A stretch of DNA of 64,000 bases from Pulveribacter suum. GTDB taxonomy: Bacteria; Pseudomonadota; Gammaproteobacteria; Burkholderiales; Burkholderiaceae_C. The stretch lies in assembly GCF_003013695.1 (NCBI RefSeq), contig NZ_CP027792.1, forward strand, positions 434,001 through 498,000, given 5' to 3'. The translations under genes were made by a program, and so were the position numbers. The notes below the pieces were generated by a model. That model did not search any database and was not told the DNA's origin. It worked only from the letters and a program-made list of their open reading frames with translations. Below, one piece after another: positions 17,907 to 26,570 of this stretch (position 1 is its first letter; each line of letters starts with the position of its first letter).

Positions 17907-18653
17907 ATGGCCGACGACCCCGCGGGCCACGCCCGCAGCAGCATTGACCTCAAAAGCGCACAGTTGCCCGTGGTGGCAGTGGTGCTCAAAAGCACCGACA
18001 CCCAGGTGCTGGCCGCCGAACTGGCGGCGCGGCTGCAGGACGAGCCCGAGTTCTTCGACAACGACCCCGTGCTGATCGACCTGGGCGCCGTCCAGGACGA
18101 CCCCTCGCCCATCGACTTCGCCGCGCTGGTGGCCGAGCTGCGCCGCTATCACGCGCGCCCGGTAGCCGTGCGCGGCGGCAGTAGCGCCCAGATGCAGGCC
18201 GCCCACGAGCTGGGCCTGATCGCTGCCCCCGAGGCGGCGCGGCCCGCGGCCACGCCCGCCGCGCCTGTACAAGAGGCTGCGCCGGCCGTGGTGGTGGAGG
18301 CCGTGCCCGCCGTCCAGCCCGGACCCGGGGCCGTGGTGGTGGACAAGCCCCTGCGCTCGGGCCAGCAGGTCTATGCCCGCGGCGCCGACCTGGTGGTGCT
18401 GGCCATGGTCAGCTTTGGCGCAGAGGTCATCGCCGACGGCAACGTGCACGTGTATGCACCGCTGCGCGGGCGGGCCATCGCCGGGGCGCGCGGCGACACC
18501 AGCGCCCGCATCTTCAGCACCTGCCTGGAGCCGCAGCTGGTGTCCGTGGCGGGCATCTACCGCACCACGGAGACCGAACTGCCCGACAGCGTGCGCGGCA
18601 AGCCCGCCCAGGTGCGCCTGGAGGGCGAGAAGCTGCTGATCGAGCCGCTGTGA
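17907..18653 (+). CDS. minC: Septum site-determining protein MinC
   Basis: A 248-residue inhibitor of FtsZ ring assembly. The N-terminal domain (about 1-105, SIDLKSAQLPVVAVVLKS) contacts FtsZ. An Ala/Pro-rich linker spans about 110-155. The C-terminal beta-helix domain (about 156-245) contains VHVYAPLRGRAIAGARGD, which binds MinD. It is the first gene of a tight minC-minD-minE operon, 53 bases ahead of minD. Confidence 0.97.
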   Translation: MADDPAGHARSSIDLKSAQLPVVAVVLKSTDTQVLAAELAARLQDEPEFFDNDPVLIDLGAVQDDPSPIDFAALVAELRRYHARPVAVRGGSSAQMQAAHELGLIAAPEAARPAATPAAPVQEAAPAVVVEAVPAVQPGPGAVVVDKPLRSGQQVYARGADLVVLAMVSFGAEVIADGNVHVYAPLRGRAIAGARGDTSARIFSTCLEPQLVSVAGIYRTTETELPDSVRGKPAQVRLEGEKLLIEPL

Positions 18654-18706
18654 CGGCCTGCCAAGAATTCACCCATCCGCACGAAAAACCCAAGGAAACC
18701 GCACAC

Positions 18707-19522
18707 ATGGCCAAGATCGTCGTCGTGACCTCCGGCAAAGGAGGGGTGGGCAAGACCACCACCAGCGCCGCGTTTGCCTCGGGCCTCGCCCTGAGCGGCC
18801 ACAAGACCGCCGTCATCGACTTCGACGTGGGCCTGCGCAACCTGGACCTCATCATGGGCTGCGAGCGCCGCGTGGTCTATGACTTCATCAACGTCATCCA
18901 GGGCGAGGCCAACCTGCACCAGGCCCTCATCAAGGACAAGCAGTGCGACAACCTGTTCATCCTGGCCGCCAGCCAGACGCGCGACAAGGACGCGCTGACG
19001 CTGGAAGGGGTGGAAAAGGTGCTCAAGGACCTGGCCGAGATGGGTTTCGAGTACATCGTCTGCGACTCGCCCGCCGGTATCGAAAGCGGCGCGCTGTACG
19101 CCATGCACTTTGCCGACGAGGCTATCCTGGTGACCAACCCGGAGGTGTCCTCGGTGCGCGACTCCGACCGCATCCTCGGGATGCTGGCCAGCAAGACCCA
19201 ACGGGCCATCGACGGCGGCGAAGGCGTGCGCGAGCGGCTGCTGGTCACGCGCTACAACCCCACGCGCGTGCAGGACGGGCAGATGCTCAGCATCGAGGAC
19301 ATCCAGGACATCCTGCGCATCCCGCTGATCGGCGTGGTCCCCGAGTCCGAGGCGGTGCTGCAGGCCTCCAACCAGGGCCTGCCGGCCGTGCACCTGGCGG
19401 GCACCGATGTCTCCGACGCCTACAAGGACGTGGTGGCACGCTTTTTGGGTGAAGAGCGCCCGCTGCGCTTCACCGAGGCGCAAAAACCCGGCTTCTTCAA
19501 GCGCATCTTCGGCGGGAGGTAA
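18707..19522 (+). CDS. minD: Septum site-determining ATPase MinD
   Basis: A 271-residue ParA/MinD-type ATPase that carries MinC to the membrane and oscillates with MinE. The deviant Walker A motif GKGGVGKTTT lies at residues 10-19 with the signature lysine K11. Switch regions and DSPAGIESGA (Walker B area) are present. The C-terminal amphipathic membrane-targeting helix ends FFKRIFGGR. The start is ATG 18707, preceded by CAAGGAAA. It is 6 bases from minE. Confidence 0.98.
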   Translation: MAKIVVVTSGKGGVGKTTTSAAFASGLALSGHKTAVIDFDVGLRNLDLIMGCERRVVYDFINVIQGEANLHQALIKDKQCDNLFILAASQTRDKDALTLEGVEKVLKDLAEMGFEYIVCDSPAGIESGALYAMHFADEAILVTNPEVSSVRDSDRILGMLASKTQRAIDGGEGVRERLLVTRYNPTRVQDGQMLSIEDIQDILRIPLIGVVPESEAVLQASNQGLPAVHLAGTDVSDAYKDVVARFLGEERPLRFTEAQKPGFFKRIFGGR

Positions 19523-19528
19523 GCCGTC

Positions 19529-19792
19529 ATGTCCCTGCTATCGCTGTTTCTCGGAGAGAAGAAAAAATCCGCCTCGGTCGCCAAGGAGCGGCTGCAGATC
19601 ATCCTGGCGCACGAGCGCAGCGGGCGCGGCGTCGCCCAGCCGGACTACCTGCCGGCGCTGCAGCGCGAGCTGCTGGCCGTCATCTCCAAATACGTCAAGA
19701 TCGACTCCAGCGACCTGAAGATGCACTTCGAGCGCCAGGACAACCTGGAAGTGCTGGAAGTGAAGATCGAGCTGCCCGAACCCGGCAAGTAG
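19529..19792 (+). CDS. minE: Cell division topological specificity factor MinE
   Basis: An 87-residue protein that stimulates the MinD ATPase and drives pole-to-pole oscillation. The N-terminal amphipathic segment [13 protein letters not shown] and the anti-MinCD region [14 protein letters not shown] are present. The C-terminal dimerisation part ends KIELPEPGK. It is the last gene of the min operon. Confidence 0.97.
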   Translation: MSLLSLFLGEKKKSASVAKERLQIILAHERSGRGVAQPDYLPALQRELLAVISKYVKIDSSDLKMHFERQDNLEVLEVKIELPEPGK

Positions 19793-19803
19793 CCGGCGGC
19801 GCG

Positions 19804-20364
19804 CTACTTGTGCAGCGGGCGCGCGGCGCGCGCCGACAGGCTGCCCAGCGGGTGCTCGGTGTAGAACATGCCGCCGTGGTAGAGCAGGGGCGAGGCGCCC
19901 GCGCGGTGGCTGCAGCGCTCCACCTGGCCCACGAAGATGGTGTGGTCGCCCTCGGTGTACTGGCTGCGGTTGACGCATTCGAACACCGCGGCCGCGCCCG
20001 GCAGGAGGGGCGCGCCGCCGGCCCCCTCGCTCCAGGGCAGGCCGGCGAAGCGGTCCACGCCGCGGGTGGCAAAGCGCTCGGCCAGGGCGCGCTGCTCCAC
20101 GGCCAGCACGTGGATGGCGTAGTGGCCGCTGGCGAAGAACACGTCGTGCGAACTGGTCTTGTGCGCCAGGCTCCACAGCACCAGCGGCGGCGCAAGCGAG
20201 ACCGAATTGAACGAGCTGGCCGTCAGCCCCACGGGCACGCCGTCGGCGCCGCGGGTGGTCACGATGGTCACGCCGGTGGCGAACATGCCCAGGGCATCGC
20301 GGAACTGGCGGGGGGAAAGCGGAGGCTGCCCATCGGGCGCCGGGCAGGGTGCAGGGCGGGTCAC
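19804..20364 (-). CDS. Flavin reductase-like FMN-binding split-barrel protein
   Basis: A protein of about 186 residues in the flavin reductase (HpaC/DIM6-NTAB) family, supplying reduced FMN or FAD to partner monooxygenases. The signature RDALGMFATGVTIVTTRG, then GLTASSFNSVSLAPPLVLW, marks the flavin-binding barrel. GDHTIFVGQVE near the end is also typical. The start is uncertain: GTG 20364 avoids overlap with dadA but has no good ribosome site, while ATG 20457 would add 31 residues of Ala/Arg-rich sequence inside the end of dadA. No flavin-dependent monooxygenase is beside it. Confidence 0.85.
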   Translation of the reverse strand: MTRPAPCPAPDGQPPLSPRQFRDALGMFATGVTIVTTRGADGVPVGLTASSFNSVSLAPPLVLWSLAHKTSSHDVFFASGHYAIHVLAVEQRALAERFATRGVDRFAGLPWSEGAGGAPLLPGAAAVFECVNRSQYTEGDHTIFVGQVERCSHRAGASPLLYHGGMFYTEHPLGSLSARAARPLHK

Positions 20365-20413
20365 AGGAAGGGGATTATCGGCGCCAGCGCGCAGCCCCCG
20401 CTGCGCCACCCGT

Positions 20414-21754
20414 TCAGGCCAGGCGCAGCTGCCCGCTTGCCCGGGCGCCGGCGCCATCCCCCAGGAAGCGAAAGTCCATGGCCGGGCGCTCGCCGCTGAT
20501 GAGTTCGGCCAGCGCCTTGCCGGAGCCTGCGCCGTGCGTCCAGCCCAGCGTGCCGTGGCCGGCGTTGACCCACAGGCCGCGCAGCGGCGTGCGGCCGATG
20601 AAGGGGATGTTGGTCGGCGTGGCCGGGCGCAGGCCGCACCAGTACTGCGGATTGCCGCCCTGTTCGGGCGTGCGCGTGTCGCACACGCCGGGCATGATCT
20701 CCTCGATGCGGCGCGACAGCATGTGGCAGCGCGCGCGCGCCACCGGGCTGTCCAGCGACAGGTCGAAGCCCGCCAGCTCGATAGTGCCGGCCACGCGCAG
20801 GTGGTTGCCCAGGCGGCTCATGGCGATCTTCTTGCCGTCGTCGATGGCCGAGACCATGGGCGCGGCCTCGGGCCTGAGGAGGGGGAAGGTGGCGCTGTAA
20901 CCCTTGCCGGGGTAGATGGGCAGGTGCACGCCCACGCCGCGCAGCAGCGGCGCGCTGTAGCTGCCGCAGGCGACGACGATGGCGTCCGCCTGCAATATCT
21001 GGTCTTTTTGGCCCCCAGCGCCCGCCTGGCGTGCGCAAGCAGCTACTGATTTAATAGCATCGCCGTCGCGTTGCAGGCCCTGCACGTCGTGCCCATACAG
21101 GAAGCGCACGCCGCGCGCCTCGGCCAGGCGCGCCAGCTGCTCGGTGAACACGCGCGCGTCGGCGCTCTCGTCGGTGCTGGTGAAGGTGCCGCCGGTGATG
21201 TGCGCGCGGTAGGCGCTGAAGGCTGGCTCGATGGCCAGCAGCTCCTCGCGGCTGACCAGGCGGCGCTGCACGCCGTACTGGCGCATCAGCTCCACGGCGG
21301 CGCCGGCTTCCTCAAACGACTTCTGGTCGGTATAGAAGTGGGCGATGCCGCGCTCCAGCCGGTGGCATTCGATGCCGGTGGCGCGGATCAGCTCCTTGTG
21401 CGCCGCATGGCTGTAGGCGCCCAGGGCCACGATCTGCTGCACGTTGCGGGCAAAGGCCGCGTCGTTGCACTGGGCCAGAAACTTCAGGCCCCAGCGCCAC
21501 TGGTCCCAGTCCAGCTGCGGGCGAAAGAGCAGCGGCGCCTCGTGATCGAACATCCACTTGAGCGCCTTCCAGGGCGCCTGCCGGTTGGCCCAGGGCTCGC
21601 AGTAGCTGACCGAGATCTGCGCCGCATTGGCGTAGCTGGTCTCCAGCGCCGGGCCCGGCTGGCGGTCGATCACGGTGACCTCGTGTCCGCGCTCGCGCAG
21701 GTGCCAGGCGGTGGAAATGCCGATGATGCCGGCGCCAAGGACGATGGTGTTCAT
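20414..21754 (-). CDS. dadA: D-amino acid dehydrogenase small subunit type
   Basis: A 446-residue FAD enzyme that oxidises D-amino acids (classically D-alanine) to 2-oxo acids at the inner membrane. Residues 7-12 give GAGIIG of the FAD Rossmann motif. GHGTLGWTHGAGSGKALAEL near 410 is the C-terminal FAD motif of the DadA family. Residues about 231-253 (KSVAACARQAGAGGQKDQIL) are encoded by a nearly intact family A repeat read in frame. The start is ATG 21754. The divergent regulator at 21842 is its probable controller. No alanine racemase gene is adjacent. Confidence 0.92.
   Translation of the reverse strand: MNTIVLGAGIIGISTAWHLRERGHEVTVIDRQPGPALETSYANAAQISVSYCEPWANRQAPWKALKWMFDHEAPLLFRPQLDWDQWRWGLKFLAQCNDAAFARNVQQIVALGAYSHAAHKELIRATGIECHRLERGIAHFYTDQKSFEEAGAAVELMRQYGVQRRLVSREELLAIEPAFSAYRAHITGGTFTSTDESADARVFTEQLARLAEARGVRFLYGHDVQGLQRDGDAIKSVAACARQAGAGGQKDQILQADAIVVACGSYSAPLLRGVGVHLPIYPGKGYSATFPLLRPEAAPMVSAIDDGKKIAMSRLGNHLRVAGTIELAGFDLSLDSPVARARCHMLSRRIEEIMPGVCDTRTPEQGGNPQYWCGLRPATPTNIPFIGRTPLRGLWVNAGHGTLGWTHGAGSGKALAELISGERPAMDFRFLGDGAGARASGQLRLA
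20995..21059 (-). repeat. Family A repeat in frame inside dadA (copy 6)
   Basis: On the minus strand it reads GCTATTAAATCAGTAGCTGC, then TTGCGCACGCC, GGCGCTGGGGGCC and AAAAAGAC. All parts of the repeat, including the AT-rich leader and GGCC-AAAAA tail, are present, yet the frame stays open and adds about 20 residues to DadA. Confidence 0.85.
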
Positions 21755-21841
21755 GGCGCGCAGTGTCGGAGAAGGGCCGCGCAAACAAAAGCCTGATTAA
21801 CCTTCTTCGAAATTCATCAGGTGCGCTAATAATGCGCCGCC

Positions 21842-22777
21842 ATGAGCACGTTCGACCCCGCCGCCCTGGAATGCCTGGCCGCCATCGTGGAGGAGGGCGG
21901 CTTCGAGCGCGCCGCCCAGCGCCTGCACATCACCCAGTCTGCCGTCTCGCAGCGCCTGCGCGCGCTGGAGGCGCAGGTCGGCTCGGTGCTCATCGTGCGC
22001 AGCCGCCCTTTGAAGCCCACCAACGCCGGCCAGCTGCTGCTCAAGCACACGCGCCAGCTGCGCCTGCTGCGCGCCGACCTGGAGCGCGACCTGCAGGAGC
22101 TGGCGCCCAGCGCCCGCGGCGGCGCCCGCGAGGACGAGCGCATCGCCATCGCCATCAACGCCGACAGCATCGCCACCTGGGCGCTGGACGCGCTCTCGGG
22201 CCTGGTGCGCGATCGGCTGCCGCTGGAGATCATTGCCGACGACCAGGACTTCACGCAGGAATGGCTGCGCTCGGGCCAGGTGCTGGGCTGCGTGACCACC
22301 TTGAAGGCCGCGCTGCGCGGCTGCCGCGTGCTGCCGCTGGGGGCCATGCACTACGTGGCCGTGGCGGCGCCGGCGTTTGCCGCCCGCCACCTGCCGCAGG
22401 GCCTGACGGCGCACAGCTTTCGCGACGTGCCCTTCGTCTCCTTCAACCGCAAGGACGACATGCAGGCCGAGTTCCTCATGCGCACCTTCGGCCTCAAGCG
22501 CGCCGCCGTCAGCCGGGTGTTCGTGCCCAGCTCCGAAGGCCAGGTGCGCGCCGTGGCCGCCGGCTGGGGCGTGGGCGTGGTGCCCGAGCTGCTGGCGCGC
22601 AGCTGGATCGAGGACGGCCAGCTGCTGGACCTGGCGCCCGGGCATTTCGTGGCGGTGCAGCTGTACTGGCACTCGTGGAACCTGCAGTCCGAGGTGCTGG
22701 ACGCGCTGGCCGACGCGCTGACCACCGGCGCCGCGCAGTCGCTGGTGCAGCCGCTGGCGCCGCCACCTGCGCAGTAG
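21842..22777 (+). CDS. argP: LysR-type regulator, ArgP-like
   Basis: A 311-residue LysR-type regulator. The N-terminal helix-turn-helix (about 4-63) contains GGFERAAQRLHITQSAVSQR, the form typical of the ArgP/IciA group, which senses lysine and arginine and controls export of basic amino acids. The C-terminal sensor domain covers about 95-300. It is divergent from dadA, with 87 bases between start codons. In many relatives this type sits beside a LysE exporter; here it sits beside dadA, so control of dadA is an inference. Confidence 0.85.
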   Translation: MSTFDPAALECLAAIVEEGGFERAAQRLHITQSAVSQRLRALEAQVGSVLIVRSRPLKPTNAGQLLLKHTRQLRLLRADLERDLQELAPSARGGAREDERIAIAINADSIATWALDALSGLVRDRLPLEIIADDQDFTQEWLRSGQVLGCVTTLKAALRGCRVLPLGAMHYVAVAAPAFAARHLPQGLTAHSFRDVPFVSFNRKDDMQAEFLMRTFGLKRAAVSRVFVPSSEGQVRAVAAGWGVGVVPELLARSWIEDGQLLDLAPGHFVAVQLYWHSWNLQSEVLDALADALTTGAAQSLVQPLAPPPAQ

Positions 22778-22864
22778 CGGCGCGCGCGCCCATGGCGTTG
22801 CGCCGCGTGGGGCTTCTGCGGGCATTGGGCCGCCGGCGGCGCTGCGGCACTACCATCGGACGCG

Positions 22865-23494
22865 ATGACCACCCCCCAGACCGCGCAGCCGCCCCGCCTG
22901 TCCTTCAAGGCGCAGATGCACCGCGCGCGCGAGGACGCCATCGTCGAGGCCGCCAGCCGCCTGCTGTGCGAGAAGGGCTTCGAGACCATGACGGTGGACG
23001 AGGTGGCCGCCGCCGTGGGCATCGCCAAGGCCAGCCTGTACAAGCACTTTGCCGGCAAGGACGACCTGTGCGCTGCTGCCATGGCGCACGGCATGCAGCA
23101 GCTGCAGGCCTTCGTGCAGGCCCTGGAGCCGGCCCTGCCGGCGCCGGCCAAGCTGCAGGCGCTGCTGCGCTGGCAGCTGCAGTGGCAGCTGGGCCACGAG
23201 GTGGCGCTGTGGCTGGCGCCGCGCCATTCGGCGCTGGCGCAGGCGCTGCGCAGCTGCGACGCTTACCAGCAGGCGCAGCAGGCGCTGCGCAGCACGCTGG
23301 TGGGGTGGATCGAGGCGGCCCAGGCCGCCGGCCAGCTGCGCACCGACCTGCCGGCCGAGGCCTTGCTGTGCGCCCTGCTGGCGCGCACCGCCGAGCCCAT
23401 GGTGGCCCTGCTGCGCGAGTGCGGCGCCTATGGCGAGGAACAGGTCATCGACTGGGCCGTGCAGACCTGCCTGGACGGCCTGCGCCCGCGCTGA
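22865..23494 (+). CDS. TetR/AcrR family regulator
   Basis: A 209-residue repressor-type protein. The helix-turn-helix (about 25-65) reads GFETMTVDEVAAAVGIAKASLYKHF, the TetR signature when joined with FAGKDDL. The C-terminal ligand and dimer domain is Leu/Gln/Ala-rich (LRWQLQWQL). The inducer and targets are unknown. It is 87 bases after the ArgP-like gene on the same strand and convergent with the Usp gene. Its TGA stop forms the loop of a perfect 9-bp hairpin. Confidence 0.88.
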   Translation: MTTPQTAQPPRLSFKAQMHRAREDAIVEAASRLLCEKGFETMTVDEVAAAVGIAKASLYKHFAGKDDLCAAAMAHGMQQLQAFVQALEPALPAPAKLQALLRWQLQWQLGHEVALWLAPRHSALAQALRSCDAYQQAQQALRSTLVGWIEAAQAAGQLRTDLPAEALLCALLARTAEPMVALLRECGAYGEEQVIDWAVQTCLDGLRPR

Positions 23495-23503
23495 GCGCGG
23501 GCG
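23483..23503. terminator. Hairpin at the TetR stop codon
   Basis: A perfect 9-bp G+C stem (23483-23491 with 23495-23503) has the TGA stop codon as its three-base loop. There is no T-run on either side. It lies between convergent genes and could block read-through both ways. Confidence 0.45.
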
Positions 23504-23509
23504 AGAACC

Positions 23510-23932
23510 TCAGGGGACGAGCAGCACCGGCACGCTGCACTTGGCCAGCACCTGGGTGCTGACCGAGCCCATGACCAGCTTGCCCAGGGCGCCGTGGCCG
23601 TGCGTGCCCATGATGATCAGGTCGAACTTGCCCGACTGGGCGACCTTGGCAATCATCTCGCCGGCCGGGCCCACCTTGACCATGGCGCGCGCCTCCACGC
23701 CGTGGCGGGCCAGGAACTTGGACACCGTGGCCAGCACCTTGTCGGCCTCTTCCTGGTAGTACTTCTCCACCACCTCCTTGCCCAGGGCCACGCGGGCGCG
23801 CGGGGGCAGCTGGGGCTGCACGGTCAGGGCGGTGTAGGTGTGCGACGTGCCCAGCAGCTCGTCGTGCGCGGCCAGGTAAGCCAGCATCTTCTTGGTGTAG
23901 GGACTGCCGTCCACGGCGAGCAGGATGTTCAT
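23510..23932 (-). CDS. Universal stress protein (UspA family)
   Basis: A 140-residue single Usp domain. It starts MNILLAVDGSPYTKKM, and the ATP-binding signature G-x2-G-x9-G-S is complete in the C-terminal part (GTHGHGALGKLVMGSVS). It is therefore probably of the ATP-binding class. Usp proteins dimerise in the cytoplasm and aid survival in starvation or low oxygen. It ends 15 bases from the convergent TetR gene and is monocistronic. Confidence 0.93.
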   Translation of the reverse strand: MNILLAVDGSPYTKKMLAYLAAHDELLGTSHTYTALTVQPQLPPRARVALGKEVVEKYYQEEADKVLATVSKFLARHGVEARAMVKVGPAGEMIAKVAQSGKFDLIIMGTHGHGALGKLVMGSVSTQVLAKCSVPVLLVP

Positions 23933-23993
23933 GTGCTTGTTTCTCCCAATAGGCTGGACGGGCAGCGCCGGGCGCGCCGCTCGTCGCCGCGGA

Positions 23994-24836
23994 TCATACG
24001 GTCAGCACGCAGTGCGGCTGGAAGGTGCGCTGCTCGCCTTTGCCGCGATAGCCCAGCGGGTTGGCCACCACCCGGCAGCGCCAGGGCGTGCCGTCGGCGC
24101 GCGTGCCGCTGGCCACATAGTCGCTGGGCGCGTGCAGGTGGCCGTGCAGCCACAGGTCGGCGCCGGGCAGCAGCGCGTCCAGCGCGTTGCAAAAACCCGC
24201 CGTGCCGGGGGTCAGGCCGTAGCGCGGGTCGGCGCTGCGCAGGCTGGGCGCAAAGTGCGTGACCACCACCGTGGGCCCGGCAAAGGGCTCGCCCAGGGCG
24301 CGCCGCAGCCAGTCCTGGCAGACCAGGGCCTGCTCGCGCATGGCCTCGGCCAAGAAGGGCTGGCCGGCGCGCGTGGCGCCGGCCTTTTCCAGGTAATAGT
24401 TGGCAGCGCGGTAGGCCTTGGTGCGCTGGCGCGCGCGCGCCTCGCCCTGCAGCCCCTGCGCCTCGGCGATGGCGTCGAAGTCGCTCCACAGCGTGGTGCC
24501 GACGAAGCGCACGCCGTCCAGCACCAGGGTATCGCGCTCCAGCCAGATCAGGCCCAGGCGCTCGCAGGTGGCGCGCAGGCGCGCGTGGGTGGCGTCGAAG
24601 TCCAGGGCGTCGTACTCGTGGTTGCCGGGCACGAACAGCACCGGCGTGGGCCAGCCGCCGTACTGCGGCAGCGGCGAAAAGCGCGCCAGGCCGAAGTCGC
24701 CGTCTTTCAGGCGCGAGCCGCGCTGGTAGGAGCCGACGTCGCCGGCCAGCACCAGCAGGTCGGCGCCCTGCGCGGGGCTGGCGGCGAACTGGGGCTGGGT
24801 CTCCAGGTGCAGGTCGGACAGCAATTGGATGTTCAC
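23994..24836 (-). CDS. Calcineurin-like metallophosphoesterase
   Basis: A 280-residue predicted phosphoesterase with the five-block metal site: SDLHLE (7-12), LAGDVGS, VPGNHEYD, VVTHFAPS and HGHLHAP. These bind two metal ions. The substrate is unknown (nucleotides, phospholipids or phosphoproteins in related enzymes). The start is GTG 24836, which overlaps the TGA stop of the upstream LysR gene (GTGA), so the two are probably translationally coupled. This links the enzyme to whatever the LysR protein senses. Confidence 0.87.
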   Translation of the reverse strand: MNIQLLSDLHLETQPQFAASPAQGADLLVLAGDVGSYQRGSRLKDGDFGLARFSPLPQYGGWPTPVLFVPGNHEYDALDFDATHARLRATCERLGLIWLERDTLVLDGVRFVGTTLWSDFDAIAEAQGLQGEARARQRTKAYRAANYYLEKAGATRAGQPFLAEAMREQALVCQDWLRRALGEPFAGPTVVVTHFAPSLRSADPRYGLTPGTAGFCNALDALLPGADLWLHGHLHAPSDYVASGTRADGTPWRCRVVANPLGYRGKGEQRTFQPHCVLTV

Positions 24837-25840
24837 GTCGGCTCCGGGTCGTCGGGGATGGACAGGGGGGCGGAAAAGGGCAGCGGCGTGCCGGCGCGGC
24901 GGGCGGCGCGCGCCAGCGTGGCCTGCAGCCAGCGGTGCGCCGGCTCGGCCTGGCGGCGGCGGTGCCACAGCGCGTCCACGTGCACGCTGGGCACGGCCAT
25001 GGGCAGGGGGCACCACAGCAGCTCGCCGCCCAGGCTGGCCACACCGACGAAGTGGCGCGGCAGCACGGTGAGCAGGTCGCTGGTGGCCACCACGCGCCCG
25101 GCGGTGAAGAACTGGTTGACGGTGAGCACGATGCGCCGCTCGCGCCCCAGGCCGGCCAGCGCCTGGTCGATGAAGCCAAAGGGCTTGCCGGAAAAGCTCA
25201 CCAGCAGATGGCGCGCGGCGCAGTAGGCGTCCAGGCTCAGCGGTGCGCGTGCCAGCGGGTGGCCGGCGCGCATCACGCAGACGTATTCGCCGTCGTACAG
25301 CCGCTGGCTGGCGAAGGCCACCGGCTGGTCGCTTTGCGCGCGCGCCGTCAGGTCGGCGATGGCCGCGGGAAAGTGGCCCACGGCCAGATCCACGCTGCCG
25401 TCCTCCAGCAGCCGGCGCGGGTCGCGCGTGGTCAGCGGCACCACACGCAGCGACACGCCCGCGGCCTCGCGCTCCATGATCTCCACCAGCGGCGGGATCA
25501 GCGTGGCGCCGGTGGCATCCGCCATGGCCAGCACGAAGCTGGTGTGGGCGCTGGCCGGCTCGAACTCGCCCGGCGCCAGCGCCTGCTGCAGCTGCGCCAG
25601 GGCCTGGCGCACGTCCGGCCACAGGCTGAGCGCGCGCGGCGTGGGCGCCACGCCGGCGCCGCTGCGCACCAGCAGCTCGTCGCCCAGGGCACGCCGCAGG
25701 CGGCGCAGCGCGTTGCTGACGGCCGGCTGGGTCAGCGCCAGCTTGTCGGCGGCGCGCGTCAGGTTGCGCTCGGCCATGACCTCGTCGAAGACGCGCAGCA
25801 GGTTCAGGTCCAGCGTGCGGAAATTGGGGGGCTGGTTCAT
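24833..25840 (-). CDS. LysR-type transcriptional regulator
   Basis: A 335-residue LysR regulator. The N-terminal domain reads DLNLLRVFDEVMAERNLTRA then LALTQPAVSNALRRLR, the NodD/PcpR-like form. The C-terminal effector domain covers about 95-310. Either ATG 25840 or the in-frame GTG at 25843 could start it; neither has a strong ribosome site. It is divergent from the small membrane protein at 25953 and coupled to the phosphoesterase downstream. Confidence 0.9.
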   Translation of the reverse strand: MNQPPNFRTLDLNLLRVFDEVMAERNLTRAADKLALTQPAVSNALRRLRRALGDELLVRSGAGVAPTPRALSLWPDVRQALAQLQQALAPGEFEPASAHTSFVLAMADATGATLIPPLVEIMEREAAGVSLRVVPLTTRDPRRLLEDGSVDLAVGHFPAAIADLTARAQSDQPVAFASQRLYDGEYVCVMRAGHPLARAPLSLDAYCAARHLLVSFSGKPFGFIDQALAGLGRERRIVLTVNQFFTAGRVVATSDLLTVLPRHFVGVASLGGELLWCPLPMAVPSVHVDALWHRRRQAEPAHRWLQATLARAARRAGTPLPFSAPLSIPDDPEPT

Positions 25841-25852
25841 CACGGTGATGAA

Positions 25853-25889
25853 TAGTCTAGATTCAAGATATAAAGTGGACTAGATCTAG
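25853..25889. promoter_or_regulatory. Candidate LysR operator between divergent genes
   Basis: CTAGAT occurs at 25857-25862 and 25880-25885, the latter within the perfect palindrome CTAGATCTAG (25880-25889). The spacing of 23 bases is about two helical turns. The region is AT-rich compared with its surroundings. Operator function is inferred from position only. Confidence 0.4.
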
Positions 25890-25952
25890 GGAAAACCCTA
25901 GGATTGCGTCATCGGCCCCCTGCTGGCCGTCTGTTGAAGCTGGAAAGACGCA

Positions 25953-26396
25953 ATGACCCCCACCACCGCCCCCTTGAATGCCCCTGCCACCGGCCAGCCG
26001 CTGGTGGTGCCCGTGTACGACGTGGCCGCCCGGCGCGGCAACTCGGGGCGCGGCGGCCTGCGCGGCGCGTCCTCGCTGGTGCTGGCGGCCGTGGCCGCGG
26101 CGCTGATGGTGGTGGCCGCCCAGATGGTCGAGTCCTGGACGGACGGCCACCTGCTGGCCGCCTGGATGGTGCTGTGGCTGGTGGCGTTTGCCTCGCTGGC
26201 GCTGCTGGCCGCACCGGCGCGCCGCGCCGTGGTGCTGCTGCGCCAGGGCGCCCGCGAATGGTCGGCCGCCCGCCGCCGCGCGCTGGACGACGAGCGCACC
26301 TGGAACGCCGCGCTGCACGACGCGCGCCTCATGGCCGATCTGAGCCGCGCCATGAACGGCATCGCCGTGGAAGACCTGCGCCGCTATCGCTTCTGA
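25953..26396 (+). CDS. Small two-helix membrane protein, unknown
   Basis: A 147-residue protein with a soluble N-terminal part (about 1-40), two hydrophobic helices (about 41-60 and 68-88) and a charged C-terminal helical tail ending AVEDLRRYRF. There is no signal peptide and no recognised domain. It is probably inserted as a helical hairpin in the inner membrane with both ends cytoplasmic. It is divergent from the LysR-phosphoesterase pair, so it may be that regulator's target. A family A repeat follows directly. Confidence 0.75.
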   Translation: MTPTTAPLNAPATGQPLVVPVYDVAARRGNSGRGGLRGASSLVLAAVAAALMVVAAQMVESWTDGHLLAAWMVLWLVAFASLALLAAPARRAVVLLRQGAREWSAARRRALDDERTWNAALHDARLMADLSRAMNGIAVEDLRRYRF

Positions 26397-26407
26397 GGGA
26401 CTGCTGC

Positions 26408-26503
26408 AAAAATGTGAGCTGCTTGCGCTTGCCTGACAAGCCTTTGCAGGCCATTTGACCTTCAAAACGTTGCCAATCAAGCGCCAGCAGCTCCCGTTTG
26501 CAT
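26408..26503. repeat. Family A repeat pair, head to head (copy 7)
   Basis: A forward copy (about 26408-26466: GAGCTGCTTGCGCTTG, then CAAG and GCAGGCCATTTGAC) is followed by a partial reverse copy (about 26472-26503: CCAATCAAGCGCCAGCAGCT). The pair fills the gap between two convergent genes. Confidence 0.78.
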
Positions 26504-26512
26504 AGCAGACCC

Positions 26513-26546
26513 GACGCCCCGGCCGTAGCGATACGGCCGGGGCGTC
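26513..26546. terminator. Perfect 14-bp hairpin between convergent genes
   Basis: A perfect 14-bp stem (26513-26526 with 26533-26546) has a 6-base loop. There is no T-run. It lies between the small membrane protein and the lipoprotein gene, and is a likely two-way terminator. Confidence 0.6.
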
Positions 26547-26570
26547 GTGCATTGGGCGGCGCGCCAGGGC

